Shown: positions 1 to 7,801, numbered from the stretch's first letter. The stretch is 21,157 bases of DNA from an uncultured Sphingobacteriales bacterium (GCA_946887085.1 CAMPKG010000012.1:1-21157); one strand, 5' to 3'. Notes: generated by a model from the sequence alone, not told the origin. Translations and numbers: made by a program.

Positions 1-278
1 GCTTTCATCACATCAGCACTCCATTCTTTCCTGATAGAAGACAAGTGTTCATCTACAGTTGAGTACAGGTTGCCGGTTGAATTGCCCGTAGTGCCCAGCC
101 CTATTTTACGCGCTTCCAGCAATATCACATCTTTTCCTGCATTCGATAAAAGCAATGCTGCGGTCAACCCGGTAATGCCGCCGCCGATGATCACTACATC
201 GCATTGGTGATCGCCGTTAAGAACGGGATATCCTGGTAATTCTGCTGCTGTACCTTCCCAGATGGATCTTGTCTTCAT
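1..278 (-). CDS. FAD-dependent oxidoreductase, N-terminal part (cut by window edge)
   Basis: Only the first 92 codons are present; the gene runs off the left edge. The protein begins MKTRSIWEGTAAELPGYPVL, followed by a Rossmann FAD-binding segment VVIIGGGITGLTAALLL near residues 33-49 (GxGxxG type), then a LLEA strand end and GLGTTGNSTGN. The short N-terminal lead and the GTTGxxT stretch after the dinucleotide fold are typical of DAO-type FAD oxidoreductases that often carry a C-terminal Rieske domain, but that end is outside the window, so the Rieske part is inference. Its ATG overlaps the TGA of the upstream M42 peptidase (ATGA at 275-278), which implies one transcript and translational coupling. 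The substrate cannot be predicted. Confidence 0.8.
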   Translation of the reverse strand, partial: MKTRSIWEGTAAELPGYPVLNGDHQCDVVIIGGGITGLTAALLLSNAGKDVILLEARKIGLGTTGNSTGNLYSTVDEHLSSIRKEWSADVMK

Positions 279-1405
279 GAGCCGTTTGTTTTCTTGTTAA
301 GCTGCGTTTCAGTATAAAAAGGAATGGAGCGGGCAAGGCTAAGTTTTTCAGGTTCGAGTTTTTTCAGCGTTTCCAGTATCAGCAGGATGGAGTTTTCCAC
401 ATCATCCCTGTGCACGATCTCAACCGGTGTATGCATGTAACGTAGCGGAGGGGAGATGAGCGCGGAGCAGATGCCCCCGCGTGAAAGTGCGATTGCGTCA
501 GCATCGGTACCTGTTTCGCGCGAAATGGCAACCAATTGGTAGAGAATGCCTGCTTTGCGTGCGCAGTTTTTTATGTGCTCCAGGAATTGTTTGTGCACTG
601 CGGGAGCCACGGCCAATACCGGCCCTTTGCCGCAGATGGTTTCGCCATGACGCTGCATTTTGATGAATGGTGTATTCGTGTCGTGCGTTACATCTGTAAC
701 AATGGCAATGTCGGGGCGCAGCCTTTCACCTATCATCTTAGCACCGTATAATCCCACCTCTTCCTGTACTGCATTTACGAACATGAGGCAGTAAGGAAGT
801 TTGATCTTTTGCTCATGGATGATCCTCGCAACTTCGGCTATGATCAATCCTCCTATCCGGTTATCGAGCGCCCTGCCGAGGAAATAGCGTTCGTTTAAAA
901 TGGAGAAACCATCGAGATAGGTAATGATATTGCCCACACGCACACCTTTATCGAGGGCTTCCTGCTTGCTCGCGAAGCCGGCGTCAACGAATAGATGGTG
1001 TTGGTCGGGATAAAGATCTTGAATATCGGCGCGGATATGAATAGCCGGCCACCCGAATACTCCGTTTACCAGTCCTTCGTCAGAATGGATAGTTACCCGC
1101 TTGCCCGGAGCTACCATAGGATCGGAACCGCCATTTGGCAATACGTGAATAAAACCCTTCTCATCTATATAGTTAACCAGCCATGAGATCTCATCCGCAT
1201 GCGCTTCCAGAACTATCTTGATATCGGCTGAAGGATTGACGATAGCAACAGTATTGGCATAAGTATCCTGGAAATGTTCGCCTGTGAAAGGTTTGATATA
1301 GCCCAGCCACAATTTTTGCCCTTGCATCTCAAAACCTGTTGGAGACGAATTATTTATGTAGGACGCTAGAAAGCGTACAGAGTTCTCTGTAAGGACCTTA
1401 GCCAT
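275..1405 (-). CDS. M42 family metallopeptidase (glutamyl/deblocking aminopeptidase type)
   Basis: This is a cytosolic di-metal aminopeptidase of family M42, which trims N-terminal residues from peptides. All expected M42 residues are visible: H69 and D71 in EAHADEI, the bridging D181 in GRALDNRIGG, the catalytic base E215 and metal ligand E216 in VQEEVG, D238 in VTDVTHD, and H325 in RYMHTPVE. At 376 residues it has normal family length and no signal peptide. The stop overlaps the start of the FAD oxidoreductase by four bases, so the two form an operon. No exact TAnnTTTG box lies upstream. A 12-bp palindrome TGATACGTATCA sits 9 bases before the start codon and may be an operator. M42 members share a fold with cellulase-type 'endoglucanase M' entries, a known misannotation. 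Confidence 0.93.
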   Translation of the reverse strand: MAKVLTENSVRFLASYINNSSPTGFEMQGQKLWLGYIKPFTGEHFQDTYANTVAIVNPSADIKIVLEAHADEISWLVNYIDEKGFIHVLPNGGSDPMVAPGKRVTIHSDEGLVNGVFGWPAIHIRADIQDLYPDQHHLFVDAGFASKQEALDKGVRVGNIITYLDGFSILNERYFLGRALDNRIGGLIIAEVARIIHEQKIKLPYCLMFVNAVQEEVGLYGAKMIGERLRPDIAIVTDVTHDTNTPFIKMQRHGETICGKGPVLAVAPAVHKQFLEHIKNCARKAGILYQLVAISRETGTDADAIALSRGGICSALISPPLRYMHTPVEIVHRDDVENSILLILETLKKLEPEKLSLARSIPFYTETQLNKKTNGS

Positions 1406-1414
1406 ATTCCATAT

Positions 1415-1426
1415 TGATACGTATCA
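1415..1426. promoter_or_regulatory. 12-bp palindrome before the M42 gene, possible operator
   Basis: TGATACGTATCA is a perfect palindrome just upstream of the M42 start (1405, minus strand). Its GATAC/GTATC half-sites also occur in the spaced inverted repeat at 1513-1535 within the padR promoter. Binding by PadR, or by anything, is inference. Confidence 0.35.
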
Positions 1427-1509
1427 GGTTTGCGGCACCAGATCGGCAGAAAAACTATGCCATTGCCTGCGGATCCGTGCTGGCTTAAGGAGCTTATTTA
1501 AAAAATAAT

Positions 1510-1539
1510 TTTGATACATCGGAATCTTATGTATCTTTG
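1510..1539 (+). promoter_or_regulatory. padR promoter, Bacteroidota -33/-7 type
   Basis: TTTG at 1510-1513 is followed after 18 bases by TATCTTTG at 1532-1539, an exact fit to the Bacteroidota consensus TTTG ... TAnnTTTG recognised by the primary sigma factor of this phylum. Transcription should start near 1543, about 20 bases before the padR ATG. Confidence 0.75.
1513..1535. promoter_or_regulatory. Inverted repeat GATACAT-N9-ATGTATC, likely PadR operator
   Basis: Seven-base arms at 1513-1519 and 1529-1535 are perfect reverse complements with a 9-base spacer. The known PadR operator class is ATGT-N8-ACAT-like, with inverted arms about one helical turn apart. Here the arms touch both the -33 and -7 boxes, so a bound dimer would block RNA polymerase. 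Autorepression is inferred from this placement. Confidence 0.6.
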
Positions 1540-1562
1540 TCTTAGGTAATTAAGATATTGAC

Positions 1563-1904
1563 ATGATATTCTCTTCTGAACTGATAAAAGGCACGCTGAA
1601 AACCATAGTGCTGAAGCTGCTGGCCGACAATAAGAAAATGTACGGCTACGAGATAACGCAGCGCGTAAAAGAGCTCACCTTCGATAAGATACAGATAACC
1701 GAAGGCGCTTTGTATCCCACGCTGCATGCGCTGGAGAGCGAAGGCCTGCTGACAACGGAAACGGAATATATAGGCAAACGCGTGCGCAAATACTATAGCC
1801 TCAGCCCGAGTGGTAAATCGAAGGCTAAGGAGCGCGTAAGCGAGCTGGCCGAATTCATGGAAACGATGAGATTTTTGCTGGACATAAAACCACGAATGGC
1901 TTAA
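1563..1904 (+). CDS. PadR family transcriptional regulator
   Basis: This 113-residue winged-helix repressor matches the short PadR form. Residues 1-75 hold the DNA-binding domain: an N-terminal ELIKGTLKTIVLKLL helix, MYGYEITQRV at about 27-36, and the family hallmark ITEGALYPTLHALESEGLL, followed by the wing with KRVRKYYSLSPSGK. The C-terminal helix from about 85 onward supports dimerisation. PadR proteins commonly sit next to the membrane protein they control. Here the TAA stop shares a base with the ATG of the next gene (TAATG at 1902-1906), so the two are translationally coupled. The promoter holds an inverted repeat that fits PadR autoregulation. The inducing ligand is unknown. Confidence 0.93.
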   Translation: MIFSSELIKGTLKTIVLKLLADNKKMYGYEITQRVKELTFDKIQITEGALYPTLHALESEGLLTTETEYIGKRVRKYYSLSPSGKSKAKERVSELAEFMETMRFLLDIKPRMA

Positions 1905-3028
1905 TGTACCTGCTTAGTGATAAACAGATAGATCATATTCTCAGCGACATAAGACGTCGTGGCGTTGAGATGGAGGACCTGCAGTATAACCTCCTCGATC
2001 ATATCTGCTGCATACTGGAGCAGGAGCTCGAAGCAGATGGCGACTTCGAGCGCCTCTATCAGCAAACCATTCAGCGCTTTTATAAGAAAGAGCTGAAGGA
2101 GATAGAGGAAGAGACCGTCAATTTGTTAACCTTCAAAAACTACTATGGAATGAAAAGGTCAATGATCATCAGCGGAACCTTTTCCGCTTTCGCATTCTTT
2201 ACAGGTTCTTTTTTCAAGATCATGCACTGGCCCGGCGCCGCAGTTCTGCTCGTTTCGGGCATGGTGGTATTCAGCCTTGTTTTTTTACCGCTGGTATTTG
2301 CCCTGAAAACCAAAGAAGCAGGTTCCGCCGGTAATAAGATACTGCTGGCACTGGTAACCGTAGTCGGCATGCTATACGTGCTTTCCGCCATGTTCCTGGT
2401 GCAGCATTGGCCGGGGGCACGCATCATGTGGTTCAGTACGCTTATTATTTGTGTATTCATCCTGCTGCCTCTGTATTTTTTCAATGGTATCCGCAAGCCT
2501 GAAACCAAACTCAATACAATCATCACCACTATCATTATGTTTGGTGTGCTGGGCGTACAGTTTACGTTGACGGCCATCCGGCCTTCGCCGCATGTGGAAG
2601 CTAAGGTGTTTAGCTATCTGCAAAGCGAGCAGTTGCTGGCACAGATGCAATACGATGCTGCTGCATCGGATGATGCTGTGGCGAAAGATATCCAGAATAT
2701 TTGCGCACAGATGAAAGGACTGATACTGCGGGATATGGGCTTTAAGCAGATATCTGCGGATTTCGATCCGCGCACAATACGGGAAACCGGCCCTGAGAGC
2801 AGTGTACTGGCAGATGGTACCGGACATGACCTGTTGATGCAACTGAAAAAGCGGGTAAACGAATATAACGACCTGCATAAAGACAGTCAGATACCGGTTT
2901 CCAATACCATACTGGACGATATGTTTGCTCGCCAGAATTTTTTCAGCAATCTGTTTGCACTCAATAATATTACGCAGCTTCAGCTTTTTGTAGCCAATGC
3001 GGAACGCGCAGACACGCACTTAAATTAA
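1904..3028 (+). CDS. Multi-pass membrane protein with two GldL-like HWPGA motifs, PadR partner
   Basis: The 374-residue protein has three parts. Residues 1-80 form an acidic helical cytoplasmic domain with a LLDHICCILEQEL stretch, resembling the prefix domains of permeases paired with PadR. Residues about 86-225 hold roughly five membrane helices. Residues about 226-374 are a soluble C-terminal helical region. The motif FFKIMHWPGA (103-112) ends the first helix and MFLVQHWPGA (163-172) ends the third. The same FKIxHWPGA element is known from GldL, the inner-membrane motor partner of GldM in gliding and T9SS. GldL itself has only two helices and one such motif, so this is a GldL-related protein of unknown role, not GldL. 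It overlaps padR by one base, and its expression is probably set by PadR. An 89-base gap without a terminator separates it from the next gene. Confidence 0.75.
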   Translation: MYLLSDKQIDHILSDIRRRGVEMEDLQYNLLDHICCILEQELEADGDFERLYQQTIQRFYKKELKEIEEETVNLLTFKNYYGMKRSMIISGTFSAFAFFTGSFFKIMHWPGAAVLLVSGMVVFSLVFLPLVFALKTKEAGSAGNKILLALVTVVGMLYVLSAMFLVQHWPGARIMWFSTLIICVFILLPLYFFNGIRKPETKLNTIITTIIMFGVLGVQFTLTAIRPSPHVEAKVFSYLQSEQLLAQMQYDAAASDDAVAKDIQNICAQMKGLILRDMGFKQISADFDPRTIRETGPESSVLADGTGHDLLMQLKKRVNEYNDLHKDSQIPVSNTILDDMFARQNFFSNLFALNNITQLQLFVANAERADTHLN

Positions 3029-3117
3029 TCCCACAACATAGCGCAGCGTACCTGCCGGCATCATACGATGCTGTCGGGAACGGCTGTGCATTCACCAAAC
3101 CTTTTAAAAATTTTCAG

Positions 3118-4527
3118 ATGAAGAAACTACTTCTTTGTATCGTACTGCTGATACAGTCGGTACTCGTTCTTGCACAGCCCGCCGACAGCTATATAAAAAG
3201 TATTCTTGACGCCGGGAAGATCCCGGGTGCGAGCATGGTGGTTGTCAAAGATGGCCACTGGCTGTACAGCCGCAGCATTGGTCATGCCAATATAGCAGGC
3301 AATGTGCCTATGGACAGGCAGAGGTTATTCCTGCTGTCGTCGGCTTCCGACATGGTCATTGCCACTGCTGTAATGCAGCTTTGGGAGAAGGGCATTTTGA
3401 ACCTTGATATCGATGTAAGTAATTATCTCCCTTTCCAGCTCATACATCCCCATTATACTAATGACAGCATTACTACCCGTATGCTGCTGACACATACTGC
3501 GTCCATCGATGATAATATGGTTGGTTTGTCGAACCTGACCGTGCCGGGCGATTGTCCTGTATCGCTGGATAGCCTGGCGCGGAACTATTTTCACTCAGGG
3601 GGGATATATTATAACGCATCCCAGAATTTCACTACAAGTAAGCCGGGCACTCAATGGCAGTTTAGCAACATGTCGATGGTGCTGGCAGCCTATATAGTGG
3701 AACAGCTGACCGGCGACCAGTTTAGTCATTATAGCGATACGGCTATCTTCCGTAAACTGTGTATGAAGAATACCGCATATTTCCTTTCAGATATTGCCGA
3801 CACGACAATAATAGCGCGGCCGTATAGCTGGGATGGAAGTAATTACGTGGATAATGGGCTCTATGGTTGCCCGGGCTATCCGGCAGTAATGCTCCGGAGC
3901 AGCGTAACAGCCATGGCCCGTTTTATGGGTATGTATATGGCGTATGGCAAGTACCGGGACGAAAGGATATTAGACAGCGCCACCGTTGTGCAAATGATGC
4001 AGCCTTATGCTCCATCGGCCTCCCAGGGGCTGGGGTTTTACAGCAGGATGGCCGGTAACGGTGATCGGATATGGGGGCAGGACGGTGGCATGTGGGGTGC
4101 AACTGCTGCCATGTATTTCAACTACAGCACGAAGACCGGTGTAATAATGCTAATGAACGGTGAAGCGAAGAGTAACCCCATGCAGATAATGGATACGCTA
4201 TATAAATATGGTGTCTCTGCAATACCCAAGTCCACAGATACCTTCCCTGCCTGCGATGAACCCATGGCGTTGGCTACTGTTAAAGCAGCGCACGATGATG
4301 TGTTGCTGTATCCTAATCCGTCTAGAGGGTATGTGAATGTGCTGGCAGATGGCGCAGGTACGTTGACATTTTATGATGTGCAGGGGAGGATGAAAATGGA
4401 ACAGCGGTTACACAAAGGCAATAACCTGATCGAACTAACCGGCTTGCCGGCAGGGGTTTACTTCGCTCATATACGGAATGATGACGGCATACAGATAGCC
4501 GTTAAGAGATTGATATGTACACAATAA
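3118..4527 (+). CDS. Secreted beta-lactamase-fold protein with T9SS sorting domain; catalytic residues lost
   Basis: A signal peptide (about residues 1-19, cleaved near LVLA-QP) precedes a serine beta-lactamase/DD-peptidase-like domain at about 25-360. A T9SS type A sorting domain (about 395-469, starting LLYPNPSRG and ending in KRL) exports it across the outer membrane. The expected SxxK motif is SASD at 75-78: serine is kept but lysine 78 is aspartate. The expected YxN motif is FSN at 182-184, with tyrosine replaced by phenylalanine. The usual HxGG motif is GQDGG at 320-324. With both general-base residues gone the protein is probably not a hydrolase and may bind peptidoglycan, peptides or another ligand. 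The frame is intact over 469 residues, so it is not a decayed gene. It may be read with padR or from its own unseen promoter. A strong terminator follows. Confidence 0.85.
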   Translation: MKKLLLCIVLLIQSVLVLAQPADSYIKSILDAGKIPGASMVVVKDGHWLYSRSIGHANIAGNVPMDRQRLFLLSSASDMVIATAVMQLWEKGILNLDIDVSNYLPFQLIHPHYTNDSITTRMLLTHTASIDDNMVGLSNLTVPGDCPVSLDSLARNYFHSGGIYYNASQNFTTSKPGTQWQFSNMSMVLAAYIVEQLTGDQFSHYSDTAIFRKLCMKNTAYFLSDIADTTIIARPYSWDGSNYVDNGLYGCPGYPAVMLRSSVTAMARFMGMYMAYGKYRDERILDSATVVQMMQPYAPSASQGLGFYSRMAGNGDRIWGQDGGMWGATAAMYFNYSTKTGVIMLMNGEAKSNPMQIMDTLYKYGVSAIPKSTDTFPACDEPMALATVKAAHDDVLLYPNPSRGYVNVLADGAGTLTFYDVQGRMKMEQRLHKGNNLIELTGLPAGVYFAHIRNDDGIQIAVKRLICTQ

Positions 4528-4531
4528 AAAA

Positions 4532-4553
4532 ACCTCCCGCTGCGGCGGGAGGT
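4532..4553. terminator. Bidirectional intrinsic terminator
   Basis: ACCTCCCGC pairs with GCGGGAGGT around a TGCG loop (stem 4532-4540 with 4545-4553). TCTTTTAT follows on the plus strand, and a run of seven A upstream gives a T-run on the minus strand. It sits between two convergent genes and suits both. Confidence 0.9.
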
Positions 4554-4575
4554 CTTTTATTATCTGTTATTTAAA

Positions 4576-6198
4576 CTAGCTACCGGGTATCTCCTGCACC
4601 CAGATGCTCATTTTGCCATTGTAAACCTGGTACAACAATACGTGTCCCGGTTTTGCAGGTATTACGTTCTTGTACAGCTCAGTGTTTGTTTCGTCAAACG
4701 GACCTTCATCACCGAACGTAGCTTTCATACCATCGCCTGTCCATTTAGCGATCTTGCCCATTTTGTTCACGCCTTCCGGCATCCATTTGTCCATATCTAT
4801 GCTGGCGATGCCTTCTGTTGAAGTAGCACCCAGGGGCAGGAAGTATGCTTTTGTTTTGTAGCCATCGAGGTTTTTGTACATGATGTACTGCTTGCCATTT
4901 ACTTCGATAGTGTTGCGGTAGCTGAAGAATTTGCGCTTGTGCAGGTTCTGCGCCAGCGCCAGTCCGCTTTCATCAGCAAGGCTGCCTTTGATGATGGCTT
5001 CTTTGGTTGGTTTCTCGATCTTGTCGATACCTGTCAGCTCGCCGTTGGCATCAAAGTTGAACATAGCGAAGTCCATAACGGTGAAGCCTTTATCATCAGG
5101 GTTGCTGTTGGATGAAGAACCACCACCCATGCCGCCAAGCTTGCCGAGTTTAGTAACAGCTCCTGCGCCTGTTTCATCAGCAGCTCCTTTGCGGAAGGTT
5201 TCGCTGATCACTACATAGCCGCCATCTTTTTTCTGCACCAGGTCTTCAACCAGTACTTTGGTTTTGCCGCCAAACAGCGCGCTTGAGAAATCGCCTTTGA
5301 TCTGGTCTTTTACTTTCTTCCAGGTTGTCTTGCTCATTTTGGTGATCTTACCATCTGCATTCAATACGGTGAAGAACAGGCCATCAGAATTTTTCTCGTC
5401 ATACTTTCCGTTTTTGAAGTACATACCGCCTGTTACAACGCTACCATCTTCGTTCACGCGGATGAAGCTTGGGAAACCGCCGTCATCTTCGTCTTTTATT
5501 TCGGTAGTATACAGCACATCACCATTCTCAAGATTCATCGATTGCACAGCGTAGGTATGTTTAGCCCCCATCATTGTTTCCTTCCATTTGGTAAGAATGT
5601 AGAGATGGTTACCAAATTTCATGCGGCTGTCTTCTACGCTCAGGTTGCCTTTTTCAGGGAAGAAAGATTTCGTCCATTTTACGTTGAGGTCTTTGTCCAT
5701 GCGGGCTACTTCAAAGCCTACTTTCTTTTCGCGCTCAGCACGTATCACTATGAACTCTTCGCCATTCAATGGTTGTATCTCGGGATCGCTATCAGGGGTC
5801 AAGAGCGCAGCGCGTACTTTCTCTTCAGTTGAGTTTTTGATCACGTTGCCGTCTTTGTCCAGCGTAACAGTAGTACGCTTACTGTGCGCCAGATCGGAGA
5901 ACATGAACATGAAATACTTGCCGTTGAAGTTAGAACCTGCAAGGCGGGAGTCCTTCGGTATCTCGATCTCCGTAGTTTTTACCGGTTTCAGGTCGGCATC
6001 GTACAAGGCGAGTACGAAGTTGGCCATGCCTTTGGTCTCAGATTTCTCACCAAAATACATGGTGTAGTAAAACTGGCCATCGATAGAACGAACGCCGGTG
6101 AAACCGCGTGCGGTCATCCCTTCGAGGGTCACTTCCTGTGCCTGCACAGCAGTGCCCAGGGCCATAGCCACGAATAGGGCTTTAGTAAATTTAATCAT
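4576..6198 (-). CDS. Exported protein of unknown function, probable DUF6770-type
   Basis: The 540-residue protein has a clear signal peptide (residues 1-20, cleaved after AVQA-QE). The mature part is rich in repeated beta-strand units of the type 'D.dG.v' (LDKDGNVI, VNEDGSVVTGG, LNADGKITK), which suggests a beta-propeller or similar all-beta fold. A glycine/serine-rich low-complexity loop (GGMGGGSSSNSNP) lies near residues 355-367. There is no T9SS sorting domain and no lipobox, so a periplasmic location is most likely. It resembles a Bacteroidota-only family that I believe is catalogued as DUF6770; that label comes from memory and was not searched. It has its own convergent terminator and a one-mismatch -7 box (TAACTTCG, 6218-6225). 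No enzyme motif is visible. Confidence 0.75.
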   Translation of the reverse strand: MIKFTKALFVAMALGTAVQAQEVTLEGMTARGFTGVRSIDGQFYYTMYFGEKSETKGMANFVLALYDADLKPVKTTEIEIPKDSRLAGSNFNGKYFMFMFSDLAHSKRTTVTLDKDGNVIKNSTEEKVRAALLTPDSDPEIQPLNGEEFIVIRAEREKKVGFEVARMDKDLNVKWTKSFFPEKGNLSVEDSRMKFGNHLYILTKWKETMMGAKHTYAVQSMNLENGDVLYTTEIKDEDDGGFPSFIRVNEDGSVVTGGMYFKNGKYDEKNSDGLFFTVLNADGKITKMSKTTWKKVKDQIKGDFSSALFGGKTKVLVEDLVQKKDGGYVVISETFRKGAADETGAGAVTKLGKLGGMGGGSSSNSNPDDKGFTVMDFAMFNFDANGELTGIDKIEKPTKEAIIKGSLADESGLALAQNLHKRKFFSYRNTIEVNGKQYIMYKNLDGYKTKAYFLPLGATSTEGIASIDMDKWMPEGVNKMGKIAKWTGDGMKATFGDEGPFDETNTELYKNVIPAKPGHVLLYQVYNGKMSIWVQEIPGS

Positions 6199-6298
6199 AT
6201 AAGAGTGGATTTGCTGGCGAAGTTAAGTCCCGGCGACCGGAAAAAGTGTTAACGGGCAAGGATTTAATTGAGTAACTTTAATATGAAATTTACCACCT

Positions 6299-7141
6299 AT
6301 GAAACCACTAATTACTATTCTCTGTTCGTTGTTTGTTTTTTCTGCTAATTGCCAGGTGTTGACTAAAAGAACTTTTTGGCTGAATTTCGACACACTGGAC
6401 TATCAGCATTCGTTGCGAAAGCTAACCATTGATACAGCGGCCAACAACACATGGCAGATAGGAATTCCACAAAAATCTGTGTTCAATCTGGCTCTTTCCG
6501 GCACAAGAGCATTAGTAACCGATACGACAAATGCCTGCGGGCCCAATGACACCTCGGTTTGTGTTTTAGAGGTTCGAAATAAAATAACCGTTGACGATAC
6601 TCTTTTTTTGCTTGACAATATGACGTATTGGAATAAACAGGATTTTGAGGTTGGTGATCGTGGCTATGTCGAAGAACGACAATATGGGGTAACCTGGGAT
6701 ACTGTGGGGATCAATACCGGAGCATCGGTTGCGTGGACCAAGGTTACATTACCAGTTCAGTATGGGTTGGGACCACATCAAACCAGCACTTTCCGTTTTA
6801 CGTTTGTTACGGATACCAGCACGCAACCACGCGATGGATGGATGCTGGATAGCATACAGTTAAATTACATTAGGTTTGTCGGCATCGACGATGTAGACCA
6901 AATCGCCAACATCGAAGTTTTTCCAAACCCGGCAAACGACCATTTGACAGTGCTTACGCCTTCAAACGACAATTTTATATTGTTTCTGCATACGGCAGAC
7001 GGTAAAAAGATGCTGGAACGTCCTGTTAAAGGCAATGCACGTATCGATATCTCAGCGCTGCCTGCGGGCTCTTATTTTTATCGTGTAGATGATGGTAAAG
7101 GTAGGCCCGTCAGATCGGGTAAGCTAAGCATCGTCCGGTGA
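6299..7141 (+). CDS. Secreted T9SS cargo protein with MAM/jelly-roll-like domain
   Basis: A signal peptide (residues about 1-18, cleaved before QVLTK) is followed by about 180 residues with features of a lectin-like beta-sandwich: FWLNFDTLDYQ near the start, TDTTNACGPNDTS with paired cysteines, and a closing RDGWMLDSIQL. That last stretch is typical of choice-of-anchor/MAM-like domains in Bacteroidota cargo proteins. A T9SS type A sorting domain begins at VFPNPANDHL (207 on) and ends SGKLSIVR. The SANC segment is not a good lipobox (asparagine at -1), so it is probably not a lipoprotein. An imperfect -7 box TAACTTTA at 6273-6280 may drive it. It converges with the DUF47 gene, only two bases separating the stops. 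Function is likely surface binding; the ligand is unknown. Confidence 0.8.
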   Translation: MKPLITILCSLFVFSANCQVLTKRTFWLNFDTLDYQHSLRKLTIDTAANNTWQIGIPQKSVFNLALSGTRALVTDTTNACGPNDTSVCVLEVRNKITVDDTLFLLDNMTYWNKQDFEVGDRGYVEERQYGVTWDTVGINTGASVAWTKVTLPVQYGLGPHQTSTFRFTFVTDTSTQPRDGWMLDSIQLNYIRFVGIDDVDQIANIEVFPNPANDHLTVLTPSNDNFILFLHTADGKKMLERPVKGNARIDISALPAGSYFYRVDDGKGRPVRSGKLSIVR

Positions 7142-7143
7142 TG

Positions 7144-7785
7144 TTAGCTGTACTTGATAATGATCGATTCGATAGCGTTAACCGCATTGTGGCATTTGTC
7201 GCAGAGATGGTGCAGCAGATCGTACTGATCTGTTTTCTTGATGGCGGTGTACGGGTCTTGCGGGTTAGTTAGCAATCTTGAAACTGCGCTGTCTATCATA
7301 TCATCTGATCTGGTAAGTATTGCACGCATTTCGTCGCAATCCCGGATCATCTGCGTAAGATTCTTGGTGTTCTTCAACTCGTGCACTGTTTGTATCAGGC
7401 GTTTCGTGAATTTGAAGTGCTGCTCCGCAACTATTTGCACCACTTTGTCGGACTGGGCCAGATCGTAGGTTTTTATCTGCTTGCTGATATTCCATACCAG
7501 GCCGGTGATACTGCCCAGTGAGGTGGAAAGATGGTGTATGTCCTCGCGGTCGAACGGAGTAATAAAGTTTTTTCCCAGTTCCACTGCTATCTTATGTGTT
7601 ACCAGTTCGTTCTCGCGTTTGAATTTCACCAGCCTGTCGAGATGTTCTTTTAACACCCTGCTATCCCTTGCGTAGACGCATTGCACGAGCAGCTGTGATA
7701 TCTCTTTCAGGTTGTCAGACATTACATCGAACAACCTGTAAAATTTGCTGCCGCTGGCTATGAACAATCCTCCGACTGAAAACAT
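7144..7785 (-). CDS. DUF47 family PhoU-like protein
   Basis: This 213-residue all-helical cytosolic protein belongs to the DUF47/PhoU-like family. The start MFSVGGLFIASGSKFYRLFD and the hallmark FITPFDREDIHHL (about residues 74-86) with its acidic/histidine cluster match the family, whose members form helical bundles that bind metals or phosphate-linked ligands. DUF47 genes usually sit directly before a Pit phosphate permease and are thought to modulate it. No permease follows here; the gene instead lies 116 bases after ppx. That places it in a polyphosphate module, and I infer a role in phosphate or polyP homeostasis. An exact -7 box TAGCTTTG at 7802-7809 suggests it can also be transcribed alone. 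No terminator is seen after it. Confidence 0.88.
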   Translation of the reverse strand: MFSVGGLFIASGSKFYRLFDVMSDNLKEISQLLVQCVYARDSRVLKEHLDRLVKFKRENELVTHKIAVELGKNFITPFDREDIHHLSTSLGSITGLVWNISKQIKTYDLAQSDKVVQIVAEQHFKFTKRLIQTVHELKNTKNLTQMIRDCDEMRAILTRSDDMIDSAVSRLLTNPQDPYTAIKKTDQYDLLHHLCDKCHNAVNAIESIIIKYS

Positions 7786-7801
7786 AACTGACTGTTTTCA
7801 G

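Noticed and set aside
2143..3019. Long minus-strand open frames opposite the HWPGA membrane protein
   Set aside because: They are shadows of a membrane-protein gene: cysteine-, histidine- and arginine-rich, without family features, promoter or good start.
1904..3028. Calling the PadR-linked membrane protein GldL
   Set aside because: It has about five helices, two HWPGA motifs and extra domains, and no gldK/M/N neighbours.
6341..6360. Possible lipoprotein signal (SANC) in the T9SS protein at 6299
   Set aside because: Asparagine before the cysteine breaks the lipobox, and the T9SS sorting domain argues for export as a soluble cargo.
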